Shown: positions 17,158-28,300 of the stretch, in pieces
Layout of the letters: every line of letters begins with the position of its first letter
Position numbering within the stretch: position 1 is the first letter of the stretch
From: Blastococcus litoris
GTDB taxonomy: Bacteria > Actinomycetota > Actinomycetes > Mycobacteriales > Geodermatophilaceae
NCBI RefSeq assembly: GCF_003075095.1
Contig: NZ_QCZF01000010.1
Coordinates: forward strand, 62,001 to 126,000
Direction of reading: 5' to 3'
Length of the DNA stretch: 64,000 nt
Position numbers and translations under genes: made by a program
The notes under the pieces: generated by a model
Databases searched by the model: none
What the model was told of the DNA's origin: nothing
What the model saw: only the letters and a program-made list of their open reading frames with translations

Positions 17158-18031
17158 ACCGGGCCGGGTCCGCCAGGAACGACGTCCGGCAGCCCGCGCA
17201 GCAGAACCAGGTCGTCGTGCCGTCGATCTCGGCGTGCGGGGTGCTGTCCACCGCGGCCACGGTCATCCCGCACACCGGGTCGACGGCCGTCGCGGGCGCC
17301 GCAGCCGGGGCCACCCTCTCCCGCGTGCGCCGCTCGGCCACCAGCTCGGCCAGGACCGACAGCGCGATCTCCGCCGCGGTCCGCCCGCCGATGTCGAGCC
17401 CGGCGGGGCTGTGCACGCGGCTGCGCTGCTCGTCGGTGACGTCGAGGGACGCGAGCACCCCCGCCCCGCGGATGCGGCTGGCGATCAGCCCGACGTAGGG
17501 GACGCCGAGGCGCAGGGCCTCGGTGAGCGCCGGTTCCTCGCCGCGGCCGTGCGAGGCGACCACGAGCGCGGCGTCCTCCGGCCGCGGGCGGGCCTGCTCC
17601 CCCGCCTCCAGCTGGACGTCGAAGCCCAGCGGCCGGCCGAGGTCGGCCAGTGCCTCGGCCACCGGGCTGTCGCCGACCACCAGCATCCGGGGCGCGGGCA
17701 CCCGCGGCTCCAGGAAGATCTCCACCGCTCCCCCCGACAGGCACGGGTTGGCGACGGTGACCGCGCCCTCCTCGGAGTCCTGCGGCCCCACCTCGCCCGG
17801 GACGATGCGCAGCAGGAGCGGCTCGTTGGTCGACAACGTCATCAGCCCGTACTCGCGCACCGACGCCTCGGCGCAGGTGCCCCCGACGAATCCGTCGATC
17901 CGCCCGTCGGCGCGCACCAGCGCCGTGTCACCGGCGTGCGCGCTGGTCGGCTTCTGCGCGCGGACCACCGTGGCCTGCACGAACGGCTCGCGGGTGCGGG
18001 TCAGCTCCGCCGCGGTGTCGGTGACGCTCAT
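17141..18031 (-). CDS. XdhC/CoxF-family protein fused to a C-terminal YHS domain
   Basis: The 296-residue protein starts with an XdhC/CoxI N-domain (GGTCAEASVREYG; NPCLSGG at about 96-101). A Rossmann-like XdhC domain follows (MLVVGDSPVAEALADLG, with GLIASRIRG near 181-189). Residues 250-292 form a YHS metal-binding domain (DPVCGM, Cys254; FCCAGC, Cys277/278/281). XdhC proteins bind the molybdenum cofactor and help insert its terminal sulfur. The YHS tail could bind copper, which the CuSMo site of CO dehydrogenase needs; that is inference. It starts 15 bp after coxL. Confidence 0.9.
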   Translation of the reverse strand: MSVTDTAAELTRTREPFVQATVVRAQKPTSAHAGDTALVRADGRIDGFVGGTCAEASVREYGLMTLSTNEPLLLRIVPGEVGPQDSEEGAVTVANPCLSGGAVEIFLEPRVPAPRMLVVGDSPVAEALADLGRPLGFDVQLEAGEQARPRPEDAALVVASHGRGEEPALTEALRLGVPYVGLIASRIRGAGVLASLDVTDEQRSRVHSPAGLDIGGRTAAEIALSVLAELVAERRTRERVAPAAAPATAVDPVCGMTVAAVDSTPHAEIDGTTTWFCCAGCRTSFLADPARYAPAS

Positions 18032-18045
18032 CGGATCGGCACCCC

Positions 18046-20456
<2,411 letters not shown>

Positions 20457-20460
<4 letters not shown>

Positions 20461-20948
20461 GCCCGGACCTCCTGCTCGGTGGTGTCGGCGGCCGGGTGGG
20501 CGGCGGCCCACTGCACGGAGCGGACGATGGTGGCGTAGCCGGTGCACCGGCAGATCTGGCCGGAGATGGCCTCGCGGATCTCGGTCTCGTCCGGGTGCGG
20601 GTTGCGGTCGAGCAGCGCACGGGCGGTCAGCATCATCCCGGAGGTGCAGAACCCGCACTGCAGGCCGTGCTCCTCCATGAAGCCCTGCTGGACCGGGTCG
20701 AGGGTGGCCCCGTCGGCCAGCCCCTCCACCGTCCGGACCTCGTGCCCGGCCGTCATGGCGGCGAGCTGGGTGCAGGACTTCACGGGCTCGCCGTCGACCA
20801 GCACGACGCAGGTGCCGCAGTTGCTGGTGTCGCAGCCCCAGTGGGTGCCGGTGAGGCCGAGCGTCTGCCGCAGGAAGTGCACGAGCAGGAGGCGGGGTTC
20901 GACGTCGCGGGTGACCTCGTCCCCGTTGACGGTCATCGTGACCTGCAT
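20457..20948 (-). CDS. coxS: CO dehydrogenase small subunit, 2x[2Fe-2S]
   Basis: The 163-residue protein has an N-terminal plant-type ferredoxin cluster (Cys39, Cys44, Cys47, Cys59 in [10 protein letters not shown] and KSC). A C-terminal helical cluster uses Cys98 and Cys101 (QCGFC) and Cys133 and Cys135 (CRCTG). It passes electrons from the molybdenum site to FAD in coxM. The ATG at 20948 lies 12 bp after the coxM stop; the gene overlaps coxL by ATGA. Confidence 0.97.
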
Positions 20949-20960
20949 GGTCGGGCTCCT

Positions 20961-21839
20961 TCAGACGGCGGCGAGGGCACCGGCACGGGCGACCGCCGTG
21001 CGCAGCACCCGGCGGGTGAGTTCGTCGGCGAGGTGCCGCTTGTAGTCCACGGGCCCGCGCTGGTCCTCGACCGGCGAGCTGGCCTCGGCCGCGATGCGGC
21101 CGGCCTCGGCGAACAGCTCCTCGGAGGGCTGCTGCTCGCACAGCGCCTCGAGCATCCCGGGCACGCAGCCCTCCACCCCGAGCGCGGTGAGCCCGACCGT
21201 GACGTCGCAGATCCGGCCGTCGTCCTCCAGGACGACGGAGGCGCCGGCCGCGGCCACCGCCCAGTCGCCGACCCGCCGCTCGACCTTCTCGTAGGCGCTG
21301 CCCCGGCCGGCACGGATGGGGAACCGGATCTCGGTGATGAGCTCGTGCTGCTCGCACGCGGTCTCGTACGGCCCTCGGTGCAGGTCGGCGATGCCGACGA
21401 CCCGCGGCCCGGCGCTGCCGGCGATGACGATCTCCGCGTCCAGCACGTCGCAGACCGTGGTGAGGTCCTCGGCGGGGTCGGCCTGACCCAGGGAACCGCC
21501 GATCGTGCCGCGGTTGCGGACGACCGGGTCGGCGATCACGCGCTCGGCGTCGTGGATGATCGGGAACAGCCGGCCGACCAGCTCCGACGAGAGCAGGGTG
21601 GCGTGCCGCGTGAGCGCCCCGACCCGCAACGAGTCGGCGTCCTCGGTGAGGTGGTCGAGCTCGGCGACGTCGTTGATGTCGATGAGCCACTCGGGCCGGG
21701 CGAGCCGGAGCTTCATCATCGGCAGCAGGCTGTGCCCGCCGGCGATGACCCGGGCCTCCTCGCCGTGCCGGTCGAGCAGCTCCAGCACGTTCTCCACGCT
21801 GGTCGCCCTGACGTACTCGAACGGAGCCGGAACCTGCAC
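20961..21839 (-). CDS. coxM: CO dehydrogenase medium subunit, FAD-binding
   Basis: The 292-residue subunit has both FAD loops: AGGHS (33-37) followed by LLPMMKLRLA, and TIGGS (112-116) followed by a CO dehydrogenase-type DPAED. It accepts electrons from coxS and donates them toward the respiratory chain. GTG 21839 is chosen because GGAGAGGGGG precedes it and the protein then begins like other CoxM (VQVPAPFEYVRA). It is the first gene of the operon. Confidence 0.95.
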   Translation of the reverse strand: MQVPAPFEYVRATSVENVLELLDRHGEEARVIAGGHSLLPMMKLRLARPEWLIDINDVAELDHLTEDADSLRVGALTRHATLLSSELVGRLFPIIHDAERVIADPVVRNRGTIGGSLGQADPAEDLTTVCDVLDAEIVIAGSAGPRVVGIADLHRGPYETACEQHELITEIRFPIRAGRGSAYEKVERRVGDWAVAAAGASVVLEDDGRICDVTVGLTALGVEGCVPGMLEALCEQQPSEELFAEAGRIAAEASSPVEDQRGPVDYKRHLADELTRRVLRTAVARAGALAAV

Positions 21840-21888
21840 GGGGGTACCCCCTCTCCCGGGATCCCCGCTCTGGGCCCCGGACGGCGCG

Positions 21889-21917
21889 AGCTTGTCCGTG
21901 ACCCACGTCACTGTCAA
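21889..21917 (-). promoter_or_regulatory. Candidate cox operon promoter
   Basis: On the minus strand TTGACA (21917 to 21912) is a perfect -35 consensus. CAAGCT follows 17 nt later as a weak -10. It would give a leader of about 40 nt before coxM. The -35 match is good, the -10 is not. Confidence 0.4.
21898..21911. promoter_or_regulatory. 14-bp dyad between coxM and the LysR gene
   Basis: GTGACCCACGTCAC has perfect 5-bp arms (GTGAC/GTCAC) around 4 bp. It lies between the proposed -35 and -10 of the cox promoter and 43 bp upstream of the divergent LysR gene. This is a reasonable binding site for that regulator, although LysR sites more often follow a T-N11-A pattern. Confidence 0.4.
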
Positions 21918-21953
21918 CATGCAAATAACCGTTCCCTTATGAGGGTGGCGACG

Positions 21954-22895
21954 ATGACATTCACCCAGCTGCGCGCGTTCGCGCTCGTCGCCGAGCTCGG
22001 GTCGCTGCGGGCCGCGGCGGAGGCGCTCGGCGTGAGCGAGCCGGCGGTCTCCGCGGCCGTCGCGGCCCTGCGCACCGACCTCGGCGACCCGCTGTTCCGC
22101 CGCAGCGGCGGTGGCATCACCCTGACCCCCGGCGGGCGCGCGCTGGCCGTCCGCGCCCGGGAGCTGGTCCGCCTCGCCGACCGGACCCGGCGGGAGGTGG
22201 CGCACGCGACGTCGGCCGGGCGGCTCCGGGTGCTGGCCACGGCCGGCTGCGCGGAGCACGCGGCGGGGGCGGTGCTGGCGGCCTTCTCCCGCCGGGTCCC
22301 GCGAGTCGCCGTCGACCTGGCCGTCGGCACGTGCCCGGCGGACGCGCTGGCCGACGACGCCGCGGACATCGTGCTCGGCGTGCGGCCGGTGCCGGCGCCG
22401 GGCCAGTCGGTCGACGCGGTGCCCTTCCTGCGCTACGAGCGCGTCGTCGTCGCGGCTCCCGATCACCCCCTCGCGCGGCTCGGCGCCCTGCGGCCGGCCG
22501 AGGTCGCGGGATGCCGGTGGCTGGCCGGGCCGGGCGGCATCGAGGCCGGCAGCGAGGAGGCGGGCTGGGTGGCCCGGCTGCCCGTCGCCCCGGACGTCGA
22601 GCGGCTGGGCAGCGAGGCCGAGGCGCTGGCCACCGTGCGCGCCGGGAGCGGGGTGATGTTCGCGCTGGCCCATGCCGTGCGCGAGGCCGTGCGCCGCGGC
22701 GACGTCGTCCGGCTGCGGGTCGAGGGGACGCCGGTGACCGGCCTCTGGTGGGCCGGCATCCCGGGAGAGGGAGCGGCGACCAGCGCCGCCCGGGCGCTGC
22801 AGCGCTTCCTCACCACCCCGGAGGCGACGAGTGCCCTGCTGTCGGGCCGGAGCGATCGCACCCGGCCTACGGTGCGCGTGGAGCTGTGGAGCTGA
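21954..22895 (+). CDS. LysR-family transcriptional regulator, divergent from cox operon
   Basis: The 313-residue protein has an N-terminal winged helix (MTFTQLRAFALVAELGSLRAAA, then LGVSEPAVSAAVAALR) and a two-lobed effector domain. Start ATG 21954 follows GAGGGTGG at 21941-21948; ATG 21939 would add MRVAT. Its position divergent from coxM suggests control of CO oxidation, as with LysR genes beside other actinobacterial form I operons. The effector is unknown. Confidence 0.93.
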   Translation: MTFTQLRAFALVAELGSLRAAAEALGVSEPAVSAAVAALRTDLGDPLFRRSGGGITLTPGGRALAVRARELVRLADRTRREVAHATSAGRLRVLATAGCAEHAAGAVLAAFSRRVPRVAVDLAVGTCPADALADDAADIVLGVRPVPAPGQSVDAVPFLRYERVVVAAPDHPLARLGALRPAEVAGCRWLAGPGGIEAGSEEAGWVARLPVAPDVERLGSEAEALATVRAGSGVMFALAHAVREAVRRGDVVRLRVEGTPVTGLWWAGIPGEGAATSAARALQRFLTTPEATSALLSGRSDRTRPTVRVELWS

Positions 22896-22911
22896 GCCGG
22901 GAGGGACGGCG

Positions 22912-23373
22912 ATGGACGAGACGCCTGGAGCCCGCGTGCCCGTCACGTACGAGCACTGCGCGCACGTGTCGGGCCCCTTCTTCCACGGGACGAAGGCGGT
23001 GCTCGCGGTCGGCGACGAACTGGTGGCCGGGCACGGCTCGAACTTCGAGACGGGCCGGACGTCGAACAACGTCTACTTCACCGCCCTGCAGGAGACGGCC
23101 GCGTGGGGCGCCGAGCTGGCGACCGCGCTGGCCGGGCTCGAGGAGCGGGGGCACGTCTACGTGGTGGAGCCGCAGGGCCCGTTCGAGGACGACCCGAACG
23201 TCACCGACAAGCGGTTCCCCGGCAACCCGACGCAGTCCTACCGCTCCCGCCACCCGGTGCGCGTGGTCGGGGAGGTGGCCGACTGGGAGGGGCACGACCC
23301 GGACACGGTGACGGGCATGCTCGACTCCCTCGCGCGGCTGCGCGAGCAGGGTCTCGCCGTCATCGAGGACTAG
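22912..23373 (+). CDS. arr: NAD(+)-rifampin ADP-ribosyltransferase
   Basis: The 153-residue enzyme transfers ADP-ribose from NAD+ to the ansa-bridge hydroxyl of rifamycins and inactivates them. It closely follows the Arr family: GPFFHGTK (His25), VYFTAL (Tyr55), and a run from VYVVEPQGPFEDD (Asp93/94) to KRFPGNPTQSY, then DWEGH and GMLDSL. His25, Tyr55 and the Asp pair correspond to the conserved catalytic residues. GGGAGGGA precedes the ATG by 5 nt. No integron or transposon sequence flanks it, so it looks like an intrinsic chromosomal copy. Its stop shares CTAG with the next, convergent gene. Confidence 0.95.
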   Translation: MDETPGARVPVTYEHCAHVSGPFFHGTKAVLAVGDELVAGHGSNFETGRTSNNVYFTALQETAAWGAELATALAGLEERGHVYVVEPQGPFEDDPNVTDKRFPGNPTQSYRSRHPVRVVGEVADWEGHDPDTVTGMLDSLARLREQGLAVIED

Positions 23374-23723
23374 CCGGCTGACGGATCCGCGGGTGGCTCC
23401 TCGCCCGCGGCCACGCGGTCGGAGATGCGGGCGCCGGGCTCCGACTGGGCCGCGCCGGAGCTGCCGGCCTCGGGGTCGAGGCCGATCGGGCTGTGACCTC
23501 CGGGCTCGCCGTCGCCGAGCACGACCTGGCCCTCGGTCATCTCCGGGTCGCCGTACCGCTGCTCGACGGGTGCGCGCCCGGTGGTTTTCTCCGTGCCGCG
23601 GTCGTGCACCTCCTGCACGGAGCTGCCGCGCTCGGCGACCTCGATGGCCTCGGCGACGTCGTCGCCGCTGCGGGAGTGGTCGGGCGACGTGCGCTCGATG
23701 TCCGCCTCGTGGGGTGAGCTCAC
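23370..23723 (-). CDS. Small acidic, disordered protein of unknown function
   Basis: The 117-residue product is rich in Glu, Asp, Ser, Gly and Pro and has no hydrophobic segment or recognisable domain. GTG 23723 is chosen because GGAGG lies 5 nt upstream. It includes EAIEVAERGSSVQEVHDRGTE, which may form one helix. Coding is supported by the start context and by the shared CTAG stop with arr. Function is unknown. Confidence 0.6.
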   Translation of the reverse strand: MSSPHEADIERTSPDHSRSGDDVAEAIEVAERGSSVQEVHDRGTEKTTGRAPVEQRYGDPEMTEGQVVLGDGEPGGHSPIGLDPEAGSSGAAQSEPGARISDRVAAGEEPPADPSAG

Positions 23724-23797
23724 GGTGTCCTCCGCGTCATCGGGGCAGGTGGCGCAGAGTGTCGACCTCTCCCGGCGAGCGGGCAAGGGGGCCGCGG

Positions 23798-24742
23798 TCA
23801 GCCGCCCTCGGCGAGCGCGTCGGCGTGCGCGACCGCCCGGTCGCGGGTCTCCGCCGCCTCGTCGGCCTCGTGCCGGGCGGCGGTCAGGCGGCGCTGGGCC
23901 CGCTTGAGCGTGGCGGCGGTGTCGGCGACCGCCCGCTCGGCGTCCGCGAGCTCCTCGGCCAGCTCGTCGACCCGCTCCTGCAGCTCCGTCCGGCGCCGGT
24001 CGAGCTCGTCGACCTCGCGCTCCTGCTCCTCGGCGGCGGCGGCCGCGTCGTGGGCCGCGGCCTCGGCGGCCTCGGCCGCCTCCCGGGCGCGGGCGAGCTC
24101 GCGCTGCCGCTTCTCCTCCGCGGCGCGGCGGCGCTCCTCCTGCTCGCGGGCACGGCGGTCGGCGGCCGACTCCCCCGGTTGCTTCTTCGGGGCGGGCGCC
24201 TTCGCCGCCGGTTTCCCGGCGCGCTCCGGCCTCGGCGGGTGCACCAGCCGGAGGTCGGGTCTGGCCACCGTCGTCCCCATGCCGCTGTAGGACATCGGCG
24301 AGGTGAGCCGGCCGGTGAGCAGCGCCTGCCCGGCCTCCGGGTCCGACATGGCGGCCCGGAGCGTCTCCTCGACCTGGGTGGCGACGGCGGTGCTCACCGG
24401 GTGGCCGCGGTCGTTGGCCAGCGCCCGCGCCTGGCGGGTGAGGGCGTTCAGCAGCTGCCGCCGCTGGACGTCGAGGGCCTTGAGCTGGTCGCCGGCGAGG
24501 TTCTCCTGCGCCTCCCGCAGCAGGTCACCCAGCTCGACCAGGCCCTCGATCTCCGCCCGCTGCTCGCGCACGAGGAGGTTGCAGGCCCACGCGGCGGCCG
24601 ACGGCTTGGGCAGCCCGCCGATCTCCGTGGCCAGCGCCTTGTCGCCGTCGGCCTTCGCCTCGTCCTGCCGCTGCTTCCGCAGGGCGATGAACTCCTCCGG
24701 CGGGACGGCGTACAGCTCGTCGGCCACCTCGTCGAGGTCCAC
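23798..24742 (-). CDS. Coiled-coil protein of unknown function
   Basis: The 314-residue protein has an N-terminal globular part beginning LDEVADELYAVPPEEFIALRKQRQDEAK (shown in part) and including KPSAAAWACNLL. A basic Ala/Pro linker (about 175-195) follows, then a long Ala/Glu/Arg coiled coil (about 195-310). Proteins of this layout occur widely in actinobacteria without assigned function. No signal peptide or membrane segment is seen. A 57-bp hairpin lies just upstream of its start. Confidence 0.8.
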   Translation of the reverse strand: MDLDEVADELYAVPPEEFIALRKQRQDEAKADGDKALATEIGGLPKPSAAAWACNLLVREQRAEIEGLVELGDLLREAQENLAGDQLKALDVQRRQLLNALTRQARALANDRGHPVSTAVATQVEETLRAAMSDPEAGQALLTGRLTSPMSYSGMGTTVARPDLRLVHPPRPERAGKPAAKAPAPKKQPGESAADRRAREQEERRRAAEEKRQRELARAREAAEAAEAAAHDAAAAAEEQEREVDELDRRRTELQERVDELAEELADAERAVADTAATLKRAQRRLTAARHEADEAAETRDRAVAHADALAEGG

Positions 24743-24752
24743 CGCGCCTCCT

Positions 24753-24809
24753 CGAGTGCTACGAACTCGTGCTGATCAGCGCCTGATCACCACGAGTTCG
24801 TAGCACTCG
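24753..24809. repeat. 57-bp near-perfect hairpin with nested palindrome
   Basis: A 19-bp arm CGAGTGCTACGAACTCGTG (24753-24771) is exactly complementary to 24791-24809. Inside, TGATCAG (24773-24779) pairs with CTGATCA (24783-24789) around a CGC triloop, leaving one C-C mismatch. In total 26 base pairs form around a 3-nt loop. The arms are less GC-rich than the surroundings. It lies between two minus-strand genes, so it may terminate the upstream one; it could also be a dispersed palindromic element. No second copy is in the window. Confidence 0.85.
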
Positions 24810-24844
24810 TGGGGGTCTGCCGCGCACGGCGCGGTGTCCGGCGG

Positions 24845-25213
24845 TCAGATCTGGCCGGGCCGTTCGAGGACGTCGGCGCTGCCGTAGCGCCTGGTTCCCT
24901 CGTCCTGGGGCTCGTGCTGCTGCTCGTACACGTCCGGACCTCCCCATCGTCCGTCCTCGACGACCGGCACCGACGGGCGGACAGGGGCGTCCGAGCCGGA
25001 CGACGTACCGATCAACAGGGCGGCGACCGCCCCGATCAGGAGCATCCCGGCACCGGCGAGCAGCCGCCGCGGGCGACGACGCGACGGCGTGGCGGCGTCG
25101 ACGCGCGGCGTGACCTCGACCGGGCGCGCGGACGGGGCCGGGACGCGCGGCGGAGGGATCGACGGTGTGCTGACCGTCGGGCCGGGAACGGGCGGGGTGG
25201 GTGTGCTGGTCAT
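24845..25213 (-). CDS. Small single-pass membrane protein of unknown function
   Basis: The 122-residue protein has a Pro/Thr-rich N-terminus, a basic patch SRRRPRR, one membrane helix (LLAGAGMLLIGAVAALLIGT, about 57-76) and an acidic hydrophilic tail. The tail is probably outside the cell by the positive-inside rule. ATG 25213 follows GGAGGACGCC. It is divergent from the SARP regulator, so it may be a target of that regulator. No family is recognised. Confidence 0.75.
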   Translation of the reverse strand: MTSTPTPPVPGPTVSTPSIPPPRVPAPSARPVEVTPRVDAATPSRRRPRRLLAGAGMLLIGAVAALLIGTSSGSDAPVRPSVPVVEDGRWGGPDVYEQQHEPQDEGTRRYGSADVLERPGQI

Positions 25214-25352
25214 GGCGTCCTCCTCGGTCGGGTGCCGCGATTCGCGGCGACACGACGACCGTGGGCGCCCCGGCTCGAAGGCGTCTCCAACGGCTCTCCA
25301 ACGGCGCTCGAGCGGTGCGAGAATCCGGGGGCGACGGCCGGAAGGAACTCGA

Positions 25353-28300
25353 GTGGCGGCGCAGGAACAGGTTCTGGTCCGTCTCCTCGGGCCCCTCGAG
25401 GTGCTCGCCGGAGGCACGCCGGTGGGCCCCGCGGGGAACCGGCGCCGTGCCCTGTTCGCGATGCTCGCGCTGCGGGCGAACGACGTGGTGTCCGTCGCAG
25501 ACCTCGTCGACGGGCTCTGGGGCTCCGCTCCTCCCGCCAGCGCCGTCGGCGTCGTCCAGACGTACGTCTCCACGTGGCGCAAGGCCGTCGGGAGCGGACG
25601 GCTGGAGTCCGTGGGCCACGGCTACCGGCTCCGGCTGCGAACTGACGAGTGCGATCTGCTGTCCTTCCAGGACCTCGTCGACGACGGCCGCCGCGCCTCG
25701 GCCGCCGGATCGGTCGCGATCGGCCGGCCGCTCCTGGAACGAGCACTGGCGCTCTGGCGCGGGCCGCCACTGCCCGAGCTGTCGGGCGAGCCGTTTTACG
25801 CCGACGGGGTGCGGCCGGTCCGCGAGCGGCGGTGGCAGGCCCTCGAGGACTGGGCGGGGATGTCGCTGGAGAGCGGACCGGAGGTCGACCTCGCCGCCGT
25901 CGTGACCGCCCTGGACGAGGCGCGCGCCGAGGAGCCGTGGCGGGAGCGGCTGACCGAGCTGCTCATGTGGGCGCTGGTCCGCCAGGGGCGCCAGCACGCC
26001 GCGCTCGAGCTCTACGCCGACACGCAGCGGGCACTCGCCGACGAGCTGGGCGCCGATCCGGGAGCCGGACTCCGGGACATGCACGGCCGCGTCCTGCGCC
26101 ACGACCCCTCCCTCGTCGGCGTGGTGACGGCCCCGGCCCGGGGAGCGGGACCGAGCATCCGCCTGGACTCGTTCGTCGGCCGGGAGCAGGACCTCGCCGT
26201 CGTCCTCGAGCTGCTCGCCGCGCACCGCCTGGTGTCACTCACCGGTCCGGGCGGCGCGGGCAAGACCCGGCTCGCCGAGGTGGTCGCCGCAGCGTGGGTG
26301 GCGCGCTCCGGCGAGCCGTCCGCCGTCGTGGAGCTGGCCTCGGTGGAGGACCCGGCGCTGGTGACCGGCACCATCGCTGCCCGCCTGGGACACCCGTCGG
26401 CGGAGACTGTCGGCGCGCTGGTGGCACTGCTGGCCACCGGCCCGTTCCTGCTGGTCCTCGACAACGTCGAGCACCTGCCGGCCACGGACGCGCTCGTAGC
26501 CGCCCTGCTCCAGGGCACGACCGGGTTGCGCATCCTCCTCACGACCCGCCAGCCGCTGCGGATTCCCGGCGAGCAGCAGTACGCCGTCCAGCCGCTCCTC
26601 GTGCCCCCGCCCGCGGCGCGTGACGTCACGGCCGCCGGGGGCAGTGCGGCAGTCCGGCTCCTCGTGGACCGGGCGCGCGCCGGCGACCCCGAGTTCGAGG
26701 TCACCGAGGCGAATGCGGGAGTCCTCGGCGACATCGTGCGGCGGCTCGACGGCCTGCCCCTGGCGGTCGAGATCGTGGCCCCGTGGCTGAAGGCGCTGAC
26801 CCCGGACGGAGTGCTGCGCCAGCTCGAGCAACCGCTCGACATCCCCGGCCGCACGAACGACGGCGACCAGCGTCACCGCACGCTGCGAGATGCCATCGAG
26901 TGGAGCTACCGGCGGCTCGACGCCGACGCGCGCCGGCTGCTCACCCGGATGTCGGTCTTCCGCGGCGGGGCGAGCCTGGCGGCGCTCGAGGCTGTCTGCG
27001 GCGACCGGCCCGGCCCGCCCGTCGTCCCCCTGCTGGTCGAGCTCGTCGACCGCAGCCTCGTCCAGCCGGCACCACCCGCCGGAGGCATCCCCCGCTTCCG
27101 GTTGCTGGAGACGATCCGCTCGTACGCCGCCGGACGACTCGCCGAGGACCCTGCGGAGTTGCGCCGCACCGAGGAACGGGCGGCCGACTGGTTCGCGGAC
27201 TGGGCCGTAGGGCTGGCGGCGCACAGCGAGGGACCGGATACCGGGCGATGGCTGGCACAGGCCATCGCCGATGCCGACAACCTGCGCGCCGCCATCGACC
27301 ACTGGGAGCGGGCCGGCCGGGCTACCGACCACCTCCAACTGGTGGTCGACACCATGGTCCTCTACTTCGAGGCCGGTCAGGAACGCGAGGGGGAGCGCCG
27401 CCTCGAGCTCGCACTCGCGGCCGCTCCCGTCGAGGCGCCGGCACGGGCCATCGGACTGGCATACCTGGCCTGGTTCTCCGCCACGCACGACCGCCGTCGA
27501 GCCGCCGAGCGCGCCGCGGAGGCGGTGACCATCGCGCGTGCAGCCGATGACGCACCTGTCCTGGCCTTCGCCCTGCAGACCCTGGCCGACACGCTCGACG
27601 ACTTCGCAGCAGCGACGGCCGCCGGCGTCGAGGCGGGCGAGGTCGCCGAGCGGGTGGGCCGTGGTCCGGTGCGCTACGGCCCGACGGCAGGAGACGCCGT
27701 CGCATGCGGTGCCGCGCACACGCTGGCGGGACTGTGGGCCCACCGCTCGCTGCCGACGGCACTGGCGCACCAGGAGCGCGCGCTGACCCTCGCGGAACTG
27801 GAGGGTGACCGCCGCATCACCGCGGTCAACGCCGCCCGGCTGGGACTGCTGCACCTCCTGGGTGGCGACGACGCCGCGGCCGCCCGGCCGATCGCCCGCG
27901 CCGTGTCCTTGATGACCGATCCGCTGTCGGCCCGCTGGGAGGACATCGTGGCGTTCGCAGAGGCGCAGTTGGCCCGGCACGAGGGCCGCGTCGGGGAGGC
28001 GGAGCAGCGACTGACGTCGCTGGTGGACTCGGCGCTCCCGAGCGGCCGGATGCTGCACGTCCAGCTGGGCAGCTGCTCGCTCACCGACCTGCTCGTCGAC
28101 CAGGGGCGACCGGCCGACGCCGACGCCGCCCTGCGGCGGGCAGAGGCCGTCGTCGCGTCGGGCGACGACGCCCGGGCGCGGGCTCGACTGCAGGTCCGTC
28201 GCGCGCGACTGCTTCGCCTCGACGGGCGCCGGACGGCTGCGGAGGCGCTCCTGGTCGCGGCCCAGGCCGGTCTCGAGGAGGACGAGCTGACCTCGGAACG

